Below, in pieces: positions 61,825 to 64,000 of a stretch of 64,000 bases of DNA. Both the position numbers and the translations under genes were made by a program. This DNA comes from a virus. The notes beneath the pieces are model-generated. The model saw nothing but the letters and a program-made list of their open reading frames with translations. It had not been told where the DNA came from and did no database searches. The stretch lies in the IMG/VR virus record IMGVR_UViG_3300047480_000545, positions 62,001 to 126,000 of that record. One strand, written 5' to 3'. The stretch's first letter is position 1, and each line of letters opens with the position of its first letter.

Positions 61825-61972
61825 ATCTAGATTCTTGCTGATGAAACACATAAGAGACATGGGCGAGACTTGCCGTTGGGCTAACTTGGAAAGATAATAG
61901 ACGCTGGTTGCCGCTAAATATATGCAGTCAATCTTCTGTTTGCTCTGGGGGTGAAAAGATCGGGTCTAGATA
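61825..61972 (+). ncRNA. structured spacer RNA
   Basis: ATCTAGA at 61825 can pair with TCTAGAT at 61964, closing about 150 bases that contain GGC-GAGACTT-GCC and TGGTTGCCGC. No gene. Might be a tRNA-like or new small RNA. Confidence 0.4.
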
Positions 61973-61982
61973 TAAGTTTTAT

Positions 61983-62056
61983 GCGGGTGTTGTGTAATGG
62001 TAAGACCTTAGCCTTCCAAGCTAATGACACGGGTTCGATTCCCGTCACCCGCTCCA
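61983..62056 (+). tRNA. tRNA-Gly(TCC), second copy
   Basis: Acceptor GCGGGTG with CACCCGC, anticodon stem TTAGC/GCTAA with loop CTTCCAA (anticodon TCC), T arm ACGGG-TTCGATT-CCCGT, CCA encoded. Confidence 0.93.
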
Positions 62057-62149
62057 ATATAGACAATGTTAGTAGCATTTAGATTGCGAAGTAACCTCTT
62101 GTTATGGTTTTCGGTAGAGCCTAAACCGTGTTTGATGTGAGAGGATAAT

Positions 62150-62416
62150 ATGAAAACACTATCAGAAAAAGAAGAGTTCTACATGAAATGCAGTGAGATA
62201 CTAAACATTCCACATGAGTTTCATGAACCAGTAAGAAGAAGAACAAGATGGAACGCCAGATTCAATGGCAATGGTAGATTTCCAAACTTTGGATTAGTTC
62301 AATGTTTTGGTTCATCGGTAAGAGTGATAAGTAAGAGTGGAACAAAAGTTTTCAAGACTTACGAAGAAACTTACGAATACTTGAAAAAAGTTGTTGACAA
62401 AATTACCGATTCTTGA
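62150..62416 (+). CDS. hypothetical basic protein (88 aa)
   Basis: Arg/Asn-rich middle (PVRRRTRWNARFNGNGRFPNFG) and beta/helix end (SGTKVFKTYEETYEYLKKV). AGAGGATAAT precedes the ATG. Small basic proteins between tRNA genes may be RNA-associated. Unknown. Confidence 0.65.
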   Translation: MKTLSEKEEFYMKCSEILNIPHEFHEPVRRRTRWNARFNGNGRFPNFGLVQCFGSSVRVISKSGTKVFKTYEETYEYLKKVVDKITDS

Positions 62417-62423
62417 TATAAAA

Positions 62424-62431
62424 GATAAATA
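62424..62431 (+). promoter_or_regulatory. T4-type late promoter
   Basis: GATAAATA, 19 bases before tRNA-Thr. Confidence 0.65.
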
Positions 62432-62450
62432 AGTATGTGAAGTTCATTGT

Positions 62451-62526
<76 letters not shown>

Positions 62527-62539
62527 TCAACTTCACAAT

Positions 62540-62624
62540 GCGGGTATGGCGAAATTGGTAGACGCACCAGATTTAGGTTCTGGCACCGTAAGGTGTGGGG
62601 GTTCAAGTCCCTCTACCCGCACCA
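62540..62624 (+). tRNA. tRNA-Leu(TAG), standard form
   Basis: Acceptor GCGGGTA with TACCCGC, D arm as in bacterial tRNA-Leu, anticodon stem CCAGA/TCTGG with loop TTTAGGT (anticodon TAG), normal variable arm (CACCGTAAGGTGT), CCA encoded. It reads CTA, the dominant leucine codon of the fibre genes. Confidence 0.94.
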
Positions 62625-62638
62625 AAATATAGAGGAAA

Positions 62639-62661
62639 GAGCGATTGAATATCGCTTTTTT
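62639..62661 (+). terminator. terminator before homing nuclease gene
   Basis: AGCGAT-TGAAT-ATCGCT then TTTTTT; overlaps the start of the late promoter. Confidence 0.78.
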
Positions 62662-62669
62662 GATAAATA
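62662..62669 (+). promoter_or_regulatory. T4-type late promoter, leaderless spacing
   Basis: GATAAATA, five bases (ATAGT), then ATG 62675. In T4, late transcripts start about 6 bases after this motif, so the mRNA would begin at the ATG. Confidence 0.75.
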
Positions 62670-62674
62670 ATAGT

Positions 62675-63151
62675 ATGAACAACGGAAAATATCATACTGA
62701 ACAATACAAGGCTTTACAAGAAGCTAAAAACGATAAACGCTTTGGTCCCATTATAGACCACATAAAAATATGTGAATGCTGTAACAACTCATATATTTGG
62801 AATGGTAGAGAAAAGACAAAAGCATATAAAAATGCACGTTTTTGTTCTCGCAGTTGCGCGAACAATCGTAAAACTTGGTGGGTTGACAACGCGGTGAGTT
62901 ACAGAACTATCGCATTCAATCACTGGAAGCAAGAATGTGCTATATGTGGATTTGATAAAATAGTGTCTATTCATCACATAGATGAAAATCACGAAAATAA
63001 CAATCCAACAAATCTAATACCATTGTGTCCAAATCATCATGAAATGGTTCACAGTAAATGGAAAAACGAGGTTATACCGACAATAGCAGAGTTGGTAAAA
63101 AATAAATGGGGAATTGGTGAAATCGGGATCACGCAAGATTTGCACTCTTGA
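62675..63151 (+). CDS. HNH endonuclease, likely homing, overlapping tRNA-Ala
   Basis: A 158-residue protein with an N-terminal zinc ribbon (CECCNNSYIW and RFCSRSCANN) and a C-terminal HNH domain (CAICGFDKIVSIHHIDENHENNNPTNLIPLCPNHHEMVH). Typical of mobile nucleases inserted in phage tRNA arrays. Its last 44 bases are the 5' half of tRNA-Ala, so the protein ends with residues encoded by the tRNA gene. No ribosome binding site is visible. Confidence 0.87.
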   Translation: MNNGKYHTEQYKALQEAKNDKRFGPIIDHIKICECCNNSYIWNGREKTKAYKNARFCSRSCANNRKTWWVDNAVSYRTIAFNHWKQECAICGFDKIVSIHHIDENHENNNPTNLIPLCPNHHEMVHSKWKNEVIPTIAELVKNKWGIGEIGITQDLHS

Positions 63152-63182
63152 ATCAGGGGTTCGAACCCCCTATTCTCCACCA
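63108..63182 (+). tRNA. tRNA-Ala(TGC), overlapped by nuclease gene
   Basis: Acceptor GGGGAAT with ATTCTCC, D arm GTGA/TCAC, anticodon stem CAAGA/TCTTG with loop TTTGCAC (anticodon TGC), T arm AGGGG-TTCGAAC-CCCCT, CCA encoded. Confidence 0.92.
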
Positions 63183-63238
63183 ATATCAAAGTGTCCTTTA
63201 TGGACTTCGAATTTGTATATGCCAGTATGCAAATCTAT

Positions 63239-63313
63239 GCGGGTGTAGCTCAGTGGTAGAGCCTTTCGTTGCCAACGAAAATGTCGTGAGTTCGAATCTC
63301 ATCGCCCGCTCCA
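63239..63313 (+). tRNA. tRNA-Gly(GCC)
   Basis: Acceptor GCGGGTG with CGCCCGC, anticodon stem TTTCG/CGAAA with loop TTGCCAA (anticodon GCC), T loop TTCGAAT, discriminator T, CCA encoded. Confidence 0.93.
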
Positions 63314-63395
63314 AAATCCTAGCATATGATTTGAATATGCCATTCGGGTAACATACTTCCCGTTGAAAAAAACACAAAAGTCACTGGAATAATAA

Positions 63396-64000
63396 TTGCA
63401 TTATGATTTTATAGAAGTAGGAACATCAGACTTTGACACGTTGTGCGAAATAAGCAGCGATGAAATTTATGGAATATCCATAGAAGCAGTTGGTGAATAT
63501 GTAGACGTTCTTCCAAACAAAAAAAATGTCAAAAAAGTTCATGCGGCAATGGTCCCAAATGAACTCTTAAAAACAGAAAATAATGTAAAAATTTACTATG
63601 TCAAGTCAGAAGTTATAGAAAAAGAAAAGTTGCGTCTTTTTTTAAAAGGATGTAACAAAATTGGAAGCCCTCACGACTTTCATTATTTCTATACTGATGA
63701 TTTCCAAACACATTTAAACAATCAAACGAAAGCTAACAAAAAAAAGCTAATACCAGTATATGGTAGAAATCTTCTTAAAGAAGGATTGGTTACATGTGAG
63801 GATGTTAAATGCATATCATGGAAAGTATTGTTTGACACATATGACGTGACCTCTGTAGACTATGTAAAAATTGATGCAGAAGGCGCTGATTCAGAACTCA
63901 TTGTAGATTTGATGAAAGAATGTAATAAGCGAGGCGGTGTTTACCCAAAGTTTATTAGATTTGAGACAGGTTCGTCGGGAAATCAAACTCATAATTTAGA
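63396..64000 (+). CDS. FkbM-like SAM methyltransferase, 3' end outside window
   Basis: Frame open to the window end. The only start before an upstream TAA (63393) is TTG 63396, with GGAATAA upstream. It reads (M)HYDFIEVGTSDFDTL (SAM-binding motif I) and later VDYVKIDAEGADSELI, the signature of FkbM methyltransferases, which O-methylate sugars or lipids. The middle GRNLL...CISWKVL fits too. Virion-surface or host glycan modification is possible. Confidence 0.8.
   Translation, partial: MHYDFIEVGTSDFDTLCEISSDEIYGISIEAVGEYVDVLPNKKNVKKVHAAMVPNELLKTENNVKIYYVKSEVIEKEKLRLFLKGCNKIGSPHDFHYFYTDDFQTHLNNQTKANKKKLIPVYGRNLLKEGLVTCEDVKCISWKVLFDTYDVTSVDYVKIDAEGADSELIVDLMKECNKRGGVYPKFIRFETGSSGNQTHNL

Noticed and set aside
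61822-61980. tmRNA
   Set aside because: There is no tag-peptide frame ending in Ala-Ala and no tRNA-Ala-like ends; only a loosely structured spacer.

Overview
This window is part of a large, AT-rich, strictly lytic-looking tailed phage genome of the T4 superfamily. The evidence is a gp44-like clamp loader, a T4-type RNA ligase 1, a gp31/GroES-like co-chaperonin, repetitive tail-fibre genes, and 16 copies of a T4-style late promoter (GATAAATA or a close variant). A roseobacter-like or other alphaproteobacterial host is an inference. It rests on the phage IF-1, whose tail reads GRITYR, and on an rRNA-type leader whose boxA reads GCTCTTTGAAAA.

Layout. 0-6.7 kb: end of a tRNA, a cytosine methyltransferase, a second methyltransferase, tRNA-Thr, an odd tRNA-Leu, a PP2A-like phosphatase, tRNA-Arg and small unknown genes. 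6.7-20 kb: GH19 endolysin, radical-SAM protein, mini-MscS, lipase, deaminase, MazG-like enzyme, DNA polymerase III alpha fragment, co-chaperonin, clamp loader, 2OG oxygenase, secreted polysaccharide lyase. 20-37.5 kb: dense early region of small genes. Many are driven by a recurrent sigma70-type promoter with CGAATCA inside its spacer. This region also holds NAD salvage enzymes (NMNAT-Nudix and NAMPT), a P-loop kinase, a cyclic-phosphate receiver-domain protein, HNH nuclease, RNA ligase and a SpoT-like HD protein. 37.9-39.0 kb: phoH and a small gene on the minus strand. 39.1-56.6 kb: late region with IF-1, overlapping spanins, J-domain protein, ClpA, tail-fibre and structural genes, a holin-like protein, a RyR-domain protein, an HscB-like protein, a GIY-YIG-like nuclease, a duplicated-domain protein and an HExxH metalloprotease.

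56.6-63.3 kb is an RNA factory. It has tandem rRNA-like promoters, a boxA, a long processing stem, about a dozen tRNAs, repeated structured RNA elements, and a non-coding, hairpin-rich RNA of about 1.15 kb (58.49-59.64 kb) with a tRNA-like module enclosed by a long-range helix. It ends at a tRNA with anticodon CTA (amber suppressor-like). The next gene has a well-placed ribosome binding site and ATG followed at once by an in-frame TAG. The window closes with an incomplete FkbM-type methyltransferase gene.

How the parts work together. Early genes run from host-type promoters whose -35 often overlaps the stop codon of the previous gene. Late genes run from GATAAATA promoters, several of them inside hairpins that would hide the ribosome binding site on read-through early transcripts. 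Translation capacity (tRNAs, IF-1), RNA repair (ligase, kinase), NAD supply and host proteostasis (ClpA, co-chaperonin, J proteins) appear to be taken over by phage-encoded parts.
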